This document shows, piece by piece, positions 10,739-19,585 of a stretch of DNA of 64,000 bases. The stretch spans positions 7,502,001 through 7,566,000 of the forward strand of contig NZ_CP063808.1 of NCBI RefSeq assembly GCF_018128905.1. The letters run 5' to 3'. Below the pieces are notes generated by a model. The model was not told where the DNA came from. It was given only the letters and a program-made list of their open reading frames with translations, and searched no databases. The stretch comes from Streptomyces sp. A2-16 (GTDB taxonomy: Bacteria > Actinomycetota > Actinomycetes > Streptomycetales > Streptomycetaceae). Position numbers and translations under genes: made by a program. The stretch's first letter is position 1, and each line of letters begins with the position of its first letter.

Positions 10739-13146
10739 TGAGCGGGCGGGGACGACTGGCGCTGTGCGCGTGGGCGGCCACGCTGATGGCCGCCTGCGCC
10801 CTGCTGCCGCTGGTCGAGCCGGTCACGTGGATCGTGCAGGCCGCGTTCCTGCTCGGGGTGCAGACGGTCACGGGCGCGGTGGCGCGGCGGATCCCGCTGG
10901 CCCGTCCGCTGACGGTCGCGGCCCAGGCGCTCGTCACGCTGGCCATGCTCACCTTGATCTTCGCCCGTGACCATGCCTTCCTGGGCCTGATCCCCGGTCC
11001 GGGCGCCTTCGTGCATTTCGGGGACCTGCTCCAGCAGGGCGGCGACGACATCGCGCGGTACGCGATTCCGGCGCCGCTGGAGTCCGACGGCATCAAGCTG
11101 ATGGTCTTCGGCGGTGTCCTGGTCGTCGGGCTCATGGTGGACACCCTCGCGGTGACCTTCCGGAGCGCGGCCCCGGCGGGGCTGCCCCTGCTCGCGCTGT
11201 ACTCCGTCGCCGCGGGGCTGTCGGAAGGCCACGGCGACTGGCTCTGGTTCCTGGTCGCCGCGATCGGCTATCTGCTGCTGCTCCTGGCCGAGGGGCGCGA
11301 CCGGCTCTCCCAGTGGGGCCGTGTCTTCGGCGGGGCGCCACGCTCCCCGGGCATCGACTCCGGGCCGGTGGCGCCGGTGCGCACCGGCCGGCGGATCGGC
11401 GTGGCGAGCCTCGGTATCGCCCTCGTGGTGTCGGCCGTCCTGCCCTCGATGAACGGCGGCCTCCTGGACGCCACCGGGGCGGGCGTGGGGGCCGGGAACG
11501 GCAACGGCGGCACGATCTCCGCGGTGAACCCGCTCCTCTCGCTGCGCGACAGCCTGAACGTGGACGAGGACCGCCAGGTCCTGTCCGTGCGCACCGGGAG
11601 CAACGACATCTCCAACCTGTATCTGCGGATCGTCTCCCTGGACGACTTCGACGGCCGGACCTGGAAGCCGTCCAAGCGGTCCATCGGCGCCGTGCCGAAG
11701 GACTTCCCCACCCCGATCGGCCTGGGCTCCGACGTCAAGCGCACGGAGGTCGAGACGACCATCTCGGCGGCGAACTGGTACGAGCAGAGCTATCTGCCCA
11801 TGCCCTACCCGCCCAGCGGCGTCCAGGTCCGCGGCAACTGGCGCTACGAGCCCGAGGGCATGGCGCTGGTCGGCGACCACGGGCAGAACACGCGCGGGCT
11901 GACGTACGACGTGAAGAGCCTGGACGTGGAGCCGACGGCCGAGCAGCTCGCCGCCGCGCCGGCCCCGCCCCCGGCCCTCGAGCGCGACTACACCGAGCTG
12001 CCCGACTCGCTGCCGGCGGTGGTGGCCAAGACCGCCCGCGAGGTCACCGCGGGCGCGAAGAACCCCTATGAGCAGGCGGTCGCGCTCCAGGACTACTTCG
12101 CGGTGACCGGCGGCTTCGAGTACGACACCCAGGTGCAGGTCGGCGACGGGCCCAACGCGATCGCCAACTTCCTGCGGGACAAGCAGGGCTTCTGCGTCCA
12201 CTTCTCCTTCGCCATGGCGGCGATGGCCCGCTCCCTGGGCATTCCGGCCCGGGTCGCGGTGGGCTTCGCGCCCGGCACCCCGCAGGCGGACGGCACGGTG
12301 TCGGTGGGGCTGAAGGACGCCCACGCCTGGCCCGAGCTGTACTTCGAGGGAGTGGGCTGGACCCGCTTCGAGCCCACCCCGACCCGGGGCACGGTCCCCT
12401 CGTACACCATCCCCGAGGTGGGCGGCAGCGTGGACCCCGGCGTGGCGCGGCCGTCCGCGGGGTCGTCCACGGCGCCGTCGGCCTCGGCCTCGGCGAGCGA
12501 CAGCTGCTCGCCCCAGTTGCGGAAGCTGGAGGCGTGCGACAGCGCGTCCCCGGCGGCCGCGGCGGCCCAGGACGGTGGCGGCCCCTGGTGGGCCGTGCAG
12601 GGCCAGTGGTGGTACCTCAAGCTGCTGTTCTGGACGCTCCTCGGGCTGGTCGTGCTGTCGGTGCCCCTGATGCCGATGCTGTGGCGGCTGCGGACCCGTT
12701 CGGTACGGCTGGGCGCGCACGGCCGCAGTGACGCGGACGCCGCCGCGTACACCCTGGCGGCCTGGCAGGAGCTGACCGATACCGCGTGGGACTTCGGGAT
12801 CGCGCCGGACGACTCGCAGACGCCACGCAAGGCGGCGGCGCGGATCGTACGGCTCGGCCATCTCGAACCGACGGCGGCCGCCTCGGTGCACCGGGTGGCG
12901 GACGCCGTGGAGCAGGTGCTCTACGCCCCGCACCCGCGGCCGACGGCCGGCCTGGCCCAGGACGTCCTCCGGGTGATCGGCGGACTGCGCGAATCGGTCA
13001 GCCGGGGCACGCGGGCGCGGGCACTGATCGCCCCGCGTTCCACCGCACGGGTGGTGTGGACGCTCTCGGAGTGGTGGGCCGGGACGAGGACACGCGTGGC
13101 GGGGGTCCGGCCGACGCTGCGCAAACCGTCCGGTCAGGAAGGCTGA
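10735..13146 (+). CDS. Transglutaminase-like membrane protease/transferase (TgpA type)
   Basis: 803 residues from the ATG at 10735 (tandem ATGs; ribosome site GGGGAGGG). The N-terminal part has five or six membrane segments up to about residue 250, then an extracytoplasmic transglutaminase core with the catalytic cysteine in GFCVHFSFAMAAMARSLGIP and the histidine in DAHAWPELYFEGVGWTRF. A further membrane helix near residue 640 precedes a DUF4129-like cytoplasmic tail. Third member of the MoxR operon, possibly acting on surface proteins or peptidoglycan peptides; the substrate is unknown. Confidence 0.88.
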   Translation: MMSGRGRLALCAWAATLMAACALLPLVEPVTWIVQAAFLLGVQTVTGAVARRIPLARPLTVAAQALVTLAMLTLIFARDHAFLGLIPGPGAFVHFGDLLQQGGDDIARYAIPAPLESDGIKLMVFGGVLVVGLMVDTLAVTFRSAAPAGLPLLALYSVAAGLSEGHGDWLWFLVAAIGYLLLLLAEGRDRLSQWGRVFGGAPRSPGIDSGPVAPVRTGRRIGVASLGIALVVSAVLPSMNGGLLDATGAGVGAGNGNGGTISAVNPLLSLRDSLNVDEDRQVLSVRTGSNDISNLYLRIVSLDDFDGRTWKPSKRSIGAVPKDFPTPIGLGSDVKRTEVETTISAANWYEQSYLPMPYPPSGVQVRGNWRYEPEGMALVGDHGQNTRGLTYDVKSLDVEPTAEQLAAAPAPPPALERDYTELPDSLPAVVAKTAREVTAGAKNPYEQAVALQDYFAVTGGFEYDTQVQVGDGPNAIANFLRDKQGFCVHFSFAMAAMARSLGIPARVAVGFAPGTPQADGTVSVGLKDAHAWPELYFEGVGWTRFEPTPTRGTVPSYTIPEVGGSVDPGVARPSAGSSTAPSASASASDSCSPQLRKLEACDSASPAAAAAQDGGGPWWAVQGQWWYLKLLFWTLLGLVVLSVPLMPMLWRLRTRSVRLGAHGRSDADAAAYTLAAWQELTDTAWDFGIAPDDSQTPRKAAARIVRLGHLEPTAAASVHRVADAVEQVLYAPHPRPTAGLAQDVLRVIGGLRESVSRGTRARALIAPRSTARVVWTLSEWWAGTRTRVAGVRPTLRKPSGQEG

Positions 13147-13271
13147 AAAGCGCCGCCCCGCGGGCGGAACAGCACTGGTGGCCCGGGCCACTGTGCTGCG
13201 AGGGGTGAGGTGCCCTGCGGAGACGGGCGGGCGAGGCCGCAGGACATGAGCCTGCGTCCGCAGGACGTGCG

Positions 13272-13309
13272 TGAGGGGGCGAGCACCCGACCGGGTGCTC
13301 GCCCCCTCA
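13272..13309. terminator. Bidirectional hairpin terminator
   Basis: A perfect inverted repeat of about 17 bp (TGAGGGGGCGAGCACCC and its complement) with a 4-base loop GACC lies between the 3' ends of the transglutaminase gene (plus) and the DUF3040 gene (minus). There is no strong T tract, as is usual in Streptomyces. Confidence 0.85.
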
Positions 13310-13340
13310 GAACATCTGTGGGAGCTGTCGGGCGGGTCGG

Positions 13341-13736
13341 CTACTGGCCGCCCTGCTCGTCGCGGCGCTTCTGCCAGCGCTGCTCGATCCGGTCCATCAT
13401 CGAGCGCTTCTGACGTCCCTGGCGACGGGCGTGCGGGGCGCCTGCGGCGGGCTGCTCGCCCGGCTTGGGGGCCTTGCGCCAGCCGGTCACGGCGAGCACC
13501 GCGCATCCCAGCATGACGAGGAAGCCCACCACGCTGAGCCACACCTGCTTGGCGACCATACCGGCCATGAGGAGCGCGATACCCACGAGGAAGCCGGCGA
13601 CCGCCTGGTAGACCCGCCGCCGGGTGTACGTACGCAGCCCGCTTCCCTCGAGCGCCGACGCGAACTTGGGATCTTCGGCGTACAGCGCTCGCTCCATCTG
13701 CTCGAGCATGCGCTGCTCGTGCTCCGAGAGCGGCAC
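13341..13736 (-). CDS. DUF3040 membrane protein
   Basis: 131 residues from the GTG at 13736, which has a GAGGAGGA ribosome site. The N-terminus PLSEHEQRMLEQMERALYAEDPKFA is typical of DUF3040 in actinobacteria. Two membrane helices lie at about residues 45-90, followed by an Arg/Gln-rich tail that includes MMDRIEQRWQKRRDEQ. Function unknown; the family is actinobacterial and often sits near division genes. A longer reading to 13970 lacks conserved features and was not used. A -10-like TATCCT lies about 50 bp upstream. Confidence 0.88.
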   Translation of the reverse strand: MPLSEHEQRMLEQMERALYAEDPKFASALEGSGLRTYTRRRVYQAVAGFLVGIALLMAGMVAKQVWLSVVGFLVMLGCAVLAVTGWRKAPKPGEQPAAGAPHARRQGRQKRSMMDRIEQRWQKRRDEQGGQ

Positions 13737-14013
13737 GGAGTCCTCCTCATCGTGCAGTCGCCGGGGCGACTCGGGGGGTCCCTTCAGGATAGGCAGGGAA
13801 TCGCCCCCGTGAAACCCGCCCCTCTGCGCCAATTGGCCAACCGGATTCCGCCATGAACGCTCCGGCTGCTGAATCTTGTCATTCCCCAGCGGCCGTCCCG
13901 TCATGCCGGGCGGTCTCCCTCGATCATACGGCGCTGAGGGCGCGATCGGGGGGCCTGTGGCGTACTCCATGTGCCATCAAGTACCTGATCAGCAGTACGG
14001 CACACGGGGCGGC

Positions 14014-14784
14014 TCAGGCCTCGGCGGCCTCCCGCGTCTCACCGAGCACGTGAAGCTGTGTGGCAACGGAGTGGAAGGCGGGGAGCTCGGCCGCCGCCTC
14101 CTCCAGCTTGAGCAGGGCTTCCAGGGCGCCGGGCTCGGTGTCCACGAGCACGCCGGGGACGAGGTCGGCGAAGACCCGTACACCGTGCACGGCGCCCACG
14201 GTCAGGCCCGCGCCCTCGACGAGCGCGGTGAGCTGGTCGGTGGTGAAGCGGCGCGGCACGGGGTCGCCGTCGCCCCAGCGGCCGTCCGGGTCGCCGAGCG
14301 CCTGCCGGGCCTCCTTGAAGTGGCCGGCCAGGGCCCGGGCGAGCACGGCGCCGCCGAGACCGGCAGCGAGCAGGCTGAGGACGCCCTCGGGGCGCAGGGC
14401 GGCCACCACGTTGCGCACGCCCTCGGCGGGGTCGTCCACGTACTCCAGGACTCCGTGGCACAGCACCACGTCGTAGCCTCCGCGCTCGGCCACGTCGAAG
14501 AGGCCGTGGGCGTCTCCCTGGACACCCCGCACCCGGTCGGCGACGCCGGCCTCGGCGGCGCGGCGCTCCAGGGCGAACAGCGCGTTGGGGCTGGGGTCGA
14601 CGACGGTGACCTGGTGGCCGAGTCGGGCCACGGGCACCGCGAAGTTGCCGCTGCCGCCCCCGGTGTCGAGGACGTCCAGCGCCTGGCGTCCCGTGGCCTT
14701 GACCCGGCGGTCGAGGGCGTCCTGGAGGACCTCCCAGACCACGGCGGTACGGAGGGAGGCGCGGGGTCGCAGCGGGTCCGACAC
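14014..14784 (-). CDS. Class I SAM-dependent methyltransferase
   Basis: 256 residues from a GTG with AGGAGTC upstream. Motif I is LDTGGGSGNFAVPVARLG, followed by the acidic loop VDPSPNALFALE and motif IV CHGVLEYVDDPAEGVRNVV, which places it with small-molecule or tRNA carboxymethyluridine-type methyltransferases. The N-terminus SDPLRPRASLRTAVVWEVL is well conserved in Streptomyces as I remember it. The substrate cannot be told from sequence. It follows the HEPN gene on the same strand, with a 156 bp gap. Confidence 0.8.
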   Translation of the reverse strand: MSDPLRPRASLRTAVVWEVLQDALDRRVKATGRQALDVLDTGGGSGNFAVPVARLGHQVTVVDPSPNALFALERRAAEAGVADRVRGVQGDAHGLFDVAERGGYDVVLCHGVLEYVDDPAEGVRNVVAALRPEGVLSLLAAGLGGAVLARALAGHFKEARQALGDPDGRWGDGDPVPRRFTTDQLTALVEGAGLTVGAVHGVRVFADLVPGVLVDTEPGALEALLKLEEAAAELPAFHSVATQLHVLGETREAAEA

Positions 14785-14940
14785 GGCAGTTGACTCCTCG
14801 GCGCGGAGGGGAAGGCTTCAGGCGCTCTCCACCCTATTGCCTCCGGTACCCCACCTGGTCACTCCGGGTGCCGTGCCCGGCGGCTCGTCTCGTACGGCGG
14901 ACCCCGGAGGACCTTGCCGGCCCGTGACGCGGCATGCCGG

Positions 14941-15510
14941 TCACCCGGCGTCCGGGAAGTCGCGGTCGGTGCCGTGGCCGCTCTCCGCCGGCCCCTCCGC
15001 GTCCTGGCGCGGCTGCGGGAGGACCGGCTGGAGCACCAGCATCCGCTCGACGAGGCGAAGGAACATCGCCACGTCGCGTATGAGGTCGTCCGCGTCCCGG
15101 CGACTGGCCGCGCCCTGGATGCCGGCCTCGGCCCGGGCGCGGCGCCGGGCACCGGCGGCGAACAGCGCGCTCCACTCGGTGAGCTCGGGCGCTATCTCGG
15201 GGAGCACTTCCCAAGCGCTCCGGATCTTGGCGCGGCGTCGGGGCGTGGGCTCCGGACGCCCCCGGGCGGCGAGCACGGCGGCCGCGGTGCGCAGGGCGGC
15301 GAGGTGGGCCGTCGCATAGCGCTCGTTCGACGTCTCCAGCGCCGAGGCCTCGTCGAGGCCGGCGCGGGCCTGGGCGAGCAGGTCGAGGGCGGCGGGCGGG
15401 GCCGTCGTCCGGCGCAGCACGGGGTGCACGTCGCTCGCCGGGCCGGTCAGTGAGGGGGCAGGGCCGGTGGCGCGGCGCCGACGGGCGGCGGCTGCGTGGT
15501 AGCTGGCCAT
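14941..15510 (-). CDS. SAV_6107-type HEPN domain protein
   Basis: 189 residues, mostly alpha-helical and Ala/Arg-rich. The segment ERYATAHLAALR contains R64-x4-H69, the RNase signature of HEPN domains, and the whole matches the SAV_6107 family of Streptomyces as I remember it. HEPN proteins act as RNases in toxin-antitoxin, CRISPR and RNA-processing systems, but no MNT or other antitoxin gene lies next to this one. The ATG has an AGGAGG site. Function as an RNase is an inference from the motif. Confidence 0.8.
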   Translation of the reverse strand: MASYHAAAARRRRATGPAPSLTGPASDVHPVLRRTTAPPAALDLLAQARAGLDEASALETSNERYATAHLAALRTAAAVLAARGRPEPTPRRRAKIRSAWEVLPEIAPELTEWSALFAAGARRRARAEAGIQGAASRRDADDLIRDVAMFLRLVERMLVLQPVLPQPRQDAEGPAESGHGTDRDFPDAG

Positions 15511-15611
15511 GACGAACCTCCTGTCGTCTGGTTGACGGCAGCTCGCGCTACGGAGTGCCGTATGTGCCCATCGTGAGGTATGCCACTGACAATCCGTTCT
15601 GACCTGCGCTT

Positions 15612-15640
15612 TTGCTTCGAGCGAAGGTTCGGGTTAGTTT
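15612..15640 (+). promoter_or_regulatory. Promoter of the ABC / YhgE / TetR operon
   Basis: TTGCTT (15612-15617) and TAGTTT (15635-15640) are separated by 17 bp. The expected start site near 15647 falls inside the palindrome at 15645-15658. Confidence 0.6.
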
Positions 15641-15644
15641 TTGC

Positions 15645-15658
15645 ACTGACCAGTCAGT
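15645..15658. promoter_or_regulatory. Palindromic operator, probably for the TetR repressor
   Basis: ACTGACCAGTCAGT is a perfect 6+2+6 palindrome placed over the predicted transcription start of the ABC / YhgE / TetR operon. The TetR gene is the last gene of that operon, so autoregulation is the simplest reading. It lies in an AT-rich segment with flanking T and A runs. Confidence 0.6.
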
Positions 15659-15690
15659 TCAAAAAATTGCCGATTCAAGAGGATCAGGGG

Positions 15691-16455
15691 GTGGCCGTGG
15701 ACGGAGTAGCTGTCACGGCCGAGGGTCTCGGTCTGAAGGGGCCTCGCGGCTGGGCGTTCCGCGGGATCGACCTCACCGCGGAGCCCGGTGCGTTGATCGC
15801 CGTGGAGGGGCCCTCGGGGTCCGGCCGTACGAGCCTGCTGCTCGCGCTCACCGGGCGGATGAAGGCCACCGAGGGAACCGCGACCGTGGGCGGGGCGCGG
15901 CTCCCGAAGCAGCTCGCGGCGGTGCGCCGGTTCAGCGCGCCGGCGCACGTGGCCGGGCTCACCGACCTCGACCCGGCCCTGACCGTCGGGGAGCACCTGC
16001 GCGAACGGGCGCTGCTGCAGCGCCGGTTCGGCGACTCGGTGCGGGCCCTGCTGCGGCCGCGCGAGGAGCGTACGGCCGAGGCGAGGCTGCGGATCGACAC
16101 CGCGCTGGCGGCCGCCGGGCTCGACCGGGAGGCGCTGCCCAAGGGCGCGCGGACCGCCGTACGCGATCTGGAACGCCCGGAGGCCCTGCGGCTGTCGATC
16201 GCCCTGGCCCTGATCGGCCGGCCGCGACTGCTCGCCGTCGACGACCTGGACCTGAAGCTGTCGGACGCCGAACGCGTCGAGGCCTGGGCGCAGCTCGGCT
16301 CCCTCGCCGCGGCCGGGACGACGGTCCTGGCGGTGTGCAGCGAGGCCCCTGCGGGCGCCGTGAAGGTGTCCACGCGACCGGAGCCCGAGCAGGACACACG
16401 AACCGAGACCGGGAAGGAGGCGACCGATGCGTTCACCGCGACTGGCCGCGCTTGA
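15691..16455 (+). CDS. ABC-type ATP-binding protein with degenerate motifs
   Basis: 254 residues from the GTG at 15691 (15697 is an alternative). It has an ABC fold layout, but key residues differ: Walker A reads GPSGSGRTS with R46 in place of the lysine, Walker B ends AVDD with D185 where the catalytic glutamate should be, the LSGGQ signature is replaced by LERPEALRLS, and C216 replaces the H-loop histidine. It overlaps the YhgE gene by 29 nt, so the two probably act together. ATP hydrolysis by this protein is doubtful. Confidence 0.8.
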   Translation: MAVDGVAVTAEGLGLKGPRGWAFRGIDLTAEPGALIAVEGPSGSGRTSLLLALTGRMKATEGTATVGGARLPKQLAAVRRFSAPAHVAGLTDLDPALTVGEHLRERALLQRRFGDSVRALLRPREERTAEARLRIDTALAAAGLDREALPKGARTAVRDLERPEALRLSIALALIGRPRLLAVDDLDLKLSDAERVEAWAQLGSLAAAGTTVLAVCSEAPAGAVKVSTRPEPEQDTRTETGKEATDAFTATGRA

Positions 16456-18511
16456 GCTGCGCCGCTTCGGCAGGGGGAAACTGCCGCGTGCCGCCCTGGT
16501 GGCCCTGCTGGTGCTGCCGCTGCTGTACGGCGCCCTGTACCTGTGGTCCTTCTGGGACCCCTACGGCCGCCTGGACCGCATCCCCGTCGCCCTCGTGAAC
16601 GACGACAAGGGTGCCACCGCCGACGGGAAGAGGCTCACCGCGGGCGACGACCTCACCAAGGGGCTCCGCGAGAGCGGCACCTTCGAATGGCACGAGGTCG
16701 ACGCCGCCGAGGCGCGCAAGGGCGTCGAGAACGGCACCTACTACCTGTCGCTCACCATGCCGGCCGACTTCAGCCGGCGCATCGCCTCCAGTGCGGGCGA
16801 CTCCCCCGAGACGGGCGCCCTCCAGGTCCGTACGAACGACTCCAACAACTACATCGTCGGGCAGATCTCGCGGACGGTCTTCGCCGAGGTGCGCCAGGCC
16901 GCGTCCACGAAGGCCTCGCGGTCCTTCCTGGACCGGATCTTCATCTCCTTCTCCGACATCCACGGCGCCACGGTGAAGGCCGCGAACGGGGCCGACGACC
17001 TGGAAGGCGGCATCGGCAAGGCGGAGAAGGGATCCGAGGACCTTGCCGCGGGCCTTCAGGAGGCCGAGGCGGGCAGCGGGAAGCTCTCCGACGGACTGGC
17101 GAAGCTGGACACGGGCTCGGGCGACCTCGCGGACGGGGCGCAGCAGGTCGCCGACGGCACCCAGAGCCTCGCCGACAAGGTCAACGGGGTCGCGGACAAG
17201 CTGGGTCCCTTCCTCGACGGCAACGAGAAGAGCATCGGGGACACCGCCCGGCTCGTCGCCGACTCGGCCGGCGCCGTCCGCCACAACCTCGGCACGCTGG
17301 TGCGGACCGCCCCCGCGGCCGCCCAGGGGGCGCATCGGGCCGCGGACACGCTGGACAGCGTCTACAGGACGCGCTGCACCGACCCGGTCCTGCCGGACGC
17401 GGCCTGCGCCGACCTGAAGAAGGCCCGGCAGGCCGCCGACGACGTGGCGAAGGTCGCCGACGACGTCAACGCGCTCGTCGCCGACCAGAACGGCGACCTG
17501 AAAAAGCTGGACGGACAGCTCGCGACCCTCCAGAAGCAGGCCCGCGACCTCGCCGACCGGGCACCCCGCCTCTCCGAGGACCTCGACGACGCCGTGGCGA
17601 AGGTCAACCAGCTCAACCGGGGCGCCGGCCAGGTCGCCGCGGGCGCCAGGTCGCTCCACTCCGGCCTCGGCACCGCGCGGACCGGCGCACAGGACCTGGA
17701 CGAGGGCGTCGGGCGGCTCAAGAACGGGGCGGACACCCTGAGCGGCGGCATGTACAAGCTCGCCGACGGCTCCGGCAAGCTCTCCGACGGGCTGCACGAC
17801 GGCGCCTCGCAGATCCCCGACTACGACAAGAAGGACCGCGACCGGCGCACCGACGTGATGGCGGACCCGGTCCAGCTGGTCTCCAAGGACCTGCACAAGG
17901 CGCCGAACTACGGCACCGGGTTCGCCCCGTACTTCATCCCGCTGTCCCTGTGGGTGGGCGCGATGGTCGCCTACATGCTGATCACGCCGATGAACCGGCG
18001 TGCCCTCGCCGCCGGTGCGGCGGCCTGGCGGATCGCGCTGGCCGGGTGGCTGCCCGTGGTGGCCATCGGGGTGCTGCAGACCGTGGCCCTGATGTCGGTG
18101 CTGCACTGGGCGATCGGTCTGCAGATGGCGCGGGCGGCCGGGACGGTGGGTTTCCTGTTCCTCGTGACGGCGTGCTTCGCGGCGATCGTCCAATGGCTGA
18201 ACGCACGCTTCGGAGCGGCGGGCCGGATCCTCGTCCTGGCCCTGCTGATGCTCCAGCTGACGTCCGCGGGAGGCACCTACCCCGTCCAGACCAGTCCGGG
18301 CTTCTTCAACGCGATCCACCCCTTCCTGCCGATGAGCTACGTCGTCGAGGCCCTGAGAAGGCTCATCACGGGCGGCGGTCTGACTCCGGTGTGGCACGCG
18401 TGCGTGGTGCTTCTCGCCTTCACCGCGGGCGCCCTCGCGCTGACCGCCGTCTCGGCCCGCCGCCGGCAGGTGTGGACGCTGGACCGGCTGCACCCGGAGC
18501 TGACCCTGTGA
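16427..18511 (+). CDS. YhgE/Pip family membrane protein
   Basis: 694 residues from an ATG with a GGAAGGAGG site. One membrane helix near residues 20-40 is followed by a long extracytoplasmic region (about 45-500) with repeated motifs of the type SGKLSDGLAKLDTGSGDLADG, typical of YhgE/Pip coiled-coil repeats, and then five or six membrane helices with an ABC-2-like C-terminal domain. Relatives are phage infection proteins and ESX/type VII related YhgE proteins. It is likely the membrane partner of the upstream ATPase-like protein; the cargo is unknown. Confidence 0.88.
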   Translation: MRSPRLAALELRRFGRGKLPRAALVALLVLPLLYGALYLWSFWDPYGRLDRIPVALVNDDKGATADGKRLTAGDDLTKGLRESGTFEWHEVDAAEARKGVENGTYYLSLTMPADFSRRIASSAGDSPETGALQVRTNDSNNYIVGQISRTVFAEVRQAASTKASRSFLDRIFISFSDIHGATVKAANGADDLEGGIGKAEKGSEDLAAGLQEAEAGSGKLSDGLAKLDTGSGDLADGAQQVADGTQSLADKVNGVADKLGPFLDGNEKSIGDTARLVADSAGAVRHNLGTLVRTAPAAAQGAHRAADTLDSVYRTRCTDPVLPDAACADLKKARQAADDVAKVADDVNALVADQNGDLKKLDGQLATLQKQARDLADRAPRLSEDLDDAVAKVNQLNRGAGQVAAGARSLHSGLGTARTGAQDLDEGVGRLKNGADTLSGGMYKLADGSGKLSDGLHDGASQIPDYDKKDRDRRTDVMADPVQLVSKDLHKAPNYGTGFAPYFIPLSLWVGAMVAYMLITPMNRRALAAGAAAWRIALAGWLPVVAIGVLQTVALMSVLHWAIGLQMARAAGTVGFLFLVTACFAAIVQWLNARFGAAGRILVLALLMLQLTSAGGTYPVQTSPGFFNAIHPFLPMSYVVEALRRLITGGGLTPVWHACVVLLAFTAGALALTAVSARRRQVWTLDRLHPELTL

Positions 18512-18558
18512 GCCCTTCCGCGACCTCAGGGGCGCCCTCGCCTGTGAGAATCAGAACC

Positions 18559-19191
18559 ATGGAAAGCAGCAGCGCCACGGCGGGCGTCAGCACACGCCGC
18601 GAGGCCACCCGGCAGAAGCTCTACGAGGCGGCCGTCACGCTCATCGCCGAGCAGGGCTTCTCCGCCACCACGGTCGACGAGATCGCCGAGCGGGCCGGAG
18701 TCGCGAAGGGCACGGTCTACTACAACTTCGCGAGCAAGTCCGTGCTCTTCGAGGAGCTGCTGCGGCACGGTGTGGGTCTGCTCACCGCGTCCTTGAGGGA
18801 GGCGGCGGAGGCGACGGCACGCGCGGGTGGCGGCAAGGTGGACGCCCTGGACGCGATGATCCGCGCGGGCCTCGTCTTCATCGACCGCTATCCGGCCTTC
18901 ACCCAGCTGTACGTGGCCGAGCTGTGGCGCACCAACAGGGCCTGGCAGTCCACGCTCATGGTGGTCCGTCAGCAAGCCGTGGCGGTCGTGGAGGGCGTGC
19001 TGCGCGAAGGTGTGGAGAACGGCGAGTTCAGCGACGAGATCGATGTGCCGCTGACCGCGTCCGCGCTGGTCGGCATGGTCCTGGTGGCCGCCCTGGACTG
19101 GCAGTCCTTCCAGCCCGAGCGCTCCCTGGACGACGTGCACGCGGCGCTGTCGCGGCTGCTGCAGGGGCGGGTGAGCGGGCGCAACGGATGA
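18559..19191 (+). CDS. TetR-family transcriptional regulator
   Basis: 210 residues from the ATG at 18559. The N-terminal helix-turn-helix is TTVDEIAERAGVAKGTVYYNF, preceded by RREATRQKLYEAAVTLIAEQ; the C-terminal ligand domain is helical. A GTG at 18508 overlaps the YhgE stop as GTGA and would add 17 residues; it cannot be excluded because neither start has a strong ribosome site. Probably represses its own operon through the palindrome at 15645-15658. Confidence 0.88.
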   Translation: MESSSATAGVSTRREATRQKLYEAAVTLIAEQGFSATTVDEIAERAGVAKGTVYYNFASKSVLFEELLRHGVGLLTASLREAAEATARAGGGKVDALDAMIRAGLVFIDRYPAFTQLYVAELWRTNRAWQSTLMVVRQQAVAVVEGVLREGVENGEFSDEIDVPLTASALVGMVLVAALDWQSFQPERSLDDVHAALSRLLQGRVSGRNG

Positions 19192-19208
19192 CGCCGGGCT
19201 GACAGGCG

Positions 19209-19266
19209 AAGGCGCCGGTCCGCTGTGGCCGCGTCCCCCGCGGGCCACCTCGAACCGGCGCCTTCT
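19209..19266 (+). terminator. Hairpin terminator after the TetR operon
   Basis: GAAGGCGCCGGT and its complement ACCGGCGCCTTC form a 12 bp outer stem, with a second inner stem GTGGCC/GGCCAC. It lies 18 bp past the TetR stop and is followed by a C-rich tract. Confidence 0.75.
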
Positions 19267-19267
19267 C

Positions 19268-19308
19268 CCCCGTACCCCCGTACCCCCGTACCCCCCGTGC
19301 CCCCCGTT
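19268..19308 (+). repeat. Short tandem repeat of CCCCCGTA units
   Basis: About four imperfect 8 bp units (CCCCCGTA, then CCCCCCGTG and CCCCCCGTT) lie directly after the TetR terminator, followed by more C-rich sequence. The rest of the gap to 19585 holds no gene. Confidence 0.7.
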
Positions 19309-19514
19309 GGGCCCCCGTTCGGTCGTTCCCCCGCTTTCCCGGGTTCCCCCGTGCCTCGCTCCCGCCGACCTCAGTCGGCGGAAGGAGCGGGTCCGGGGCG
19401 GCTCCGTTCCGGCGCCCCGTGTCGCCGGTGCCGGAGCCTCTCCCCTTCGCCGTGGCTCCACTCTCTCGTCCGCGCAGGTCGGAGCCCATCCGCGCGCGTA
19501 CTCATCTCAGCCCC

Positions 19515-19530
19515 TAGGTACGGATACTCA
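19515..19530. promoter_or_regulatory. Candidate MacR-type box
   Basis: TAGGTACGGATACTCA matches 11 of 14 defined positions of the inverted repeat TGAGTAC-nn-GTACTCA that I recall for MacR of S. coelicolor. It lies 55 bp upstream of the DUF4126 membrane protein gene. macR itself is at 40352-41026 in this window. Speculative. Confidence 0.35.
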
Positions 19531-19585
19531 GTCGTGCGTGCTCACCCCCAGGACGGCTTGCGGCCCACTGGTTACGATCGCGTCC

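Noticed and set aside
10090..13542. 1150-codon minus-strand frame opposite the transglutaminase gene
   Set aside because: Same cause: antisense of a strong gene, no domain or motif in the product, and it crosses the terminator at 13272-13309.
13737..13970. N-terminal extension of the DUF3040 protein
   Set aside because: The GTG at 13736 has a strong ribosome site and the extra residues are not typical of the family.
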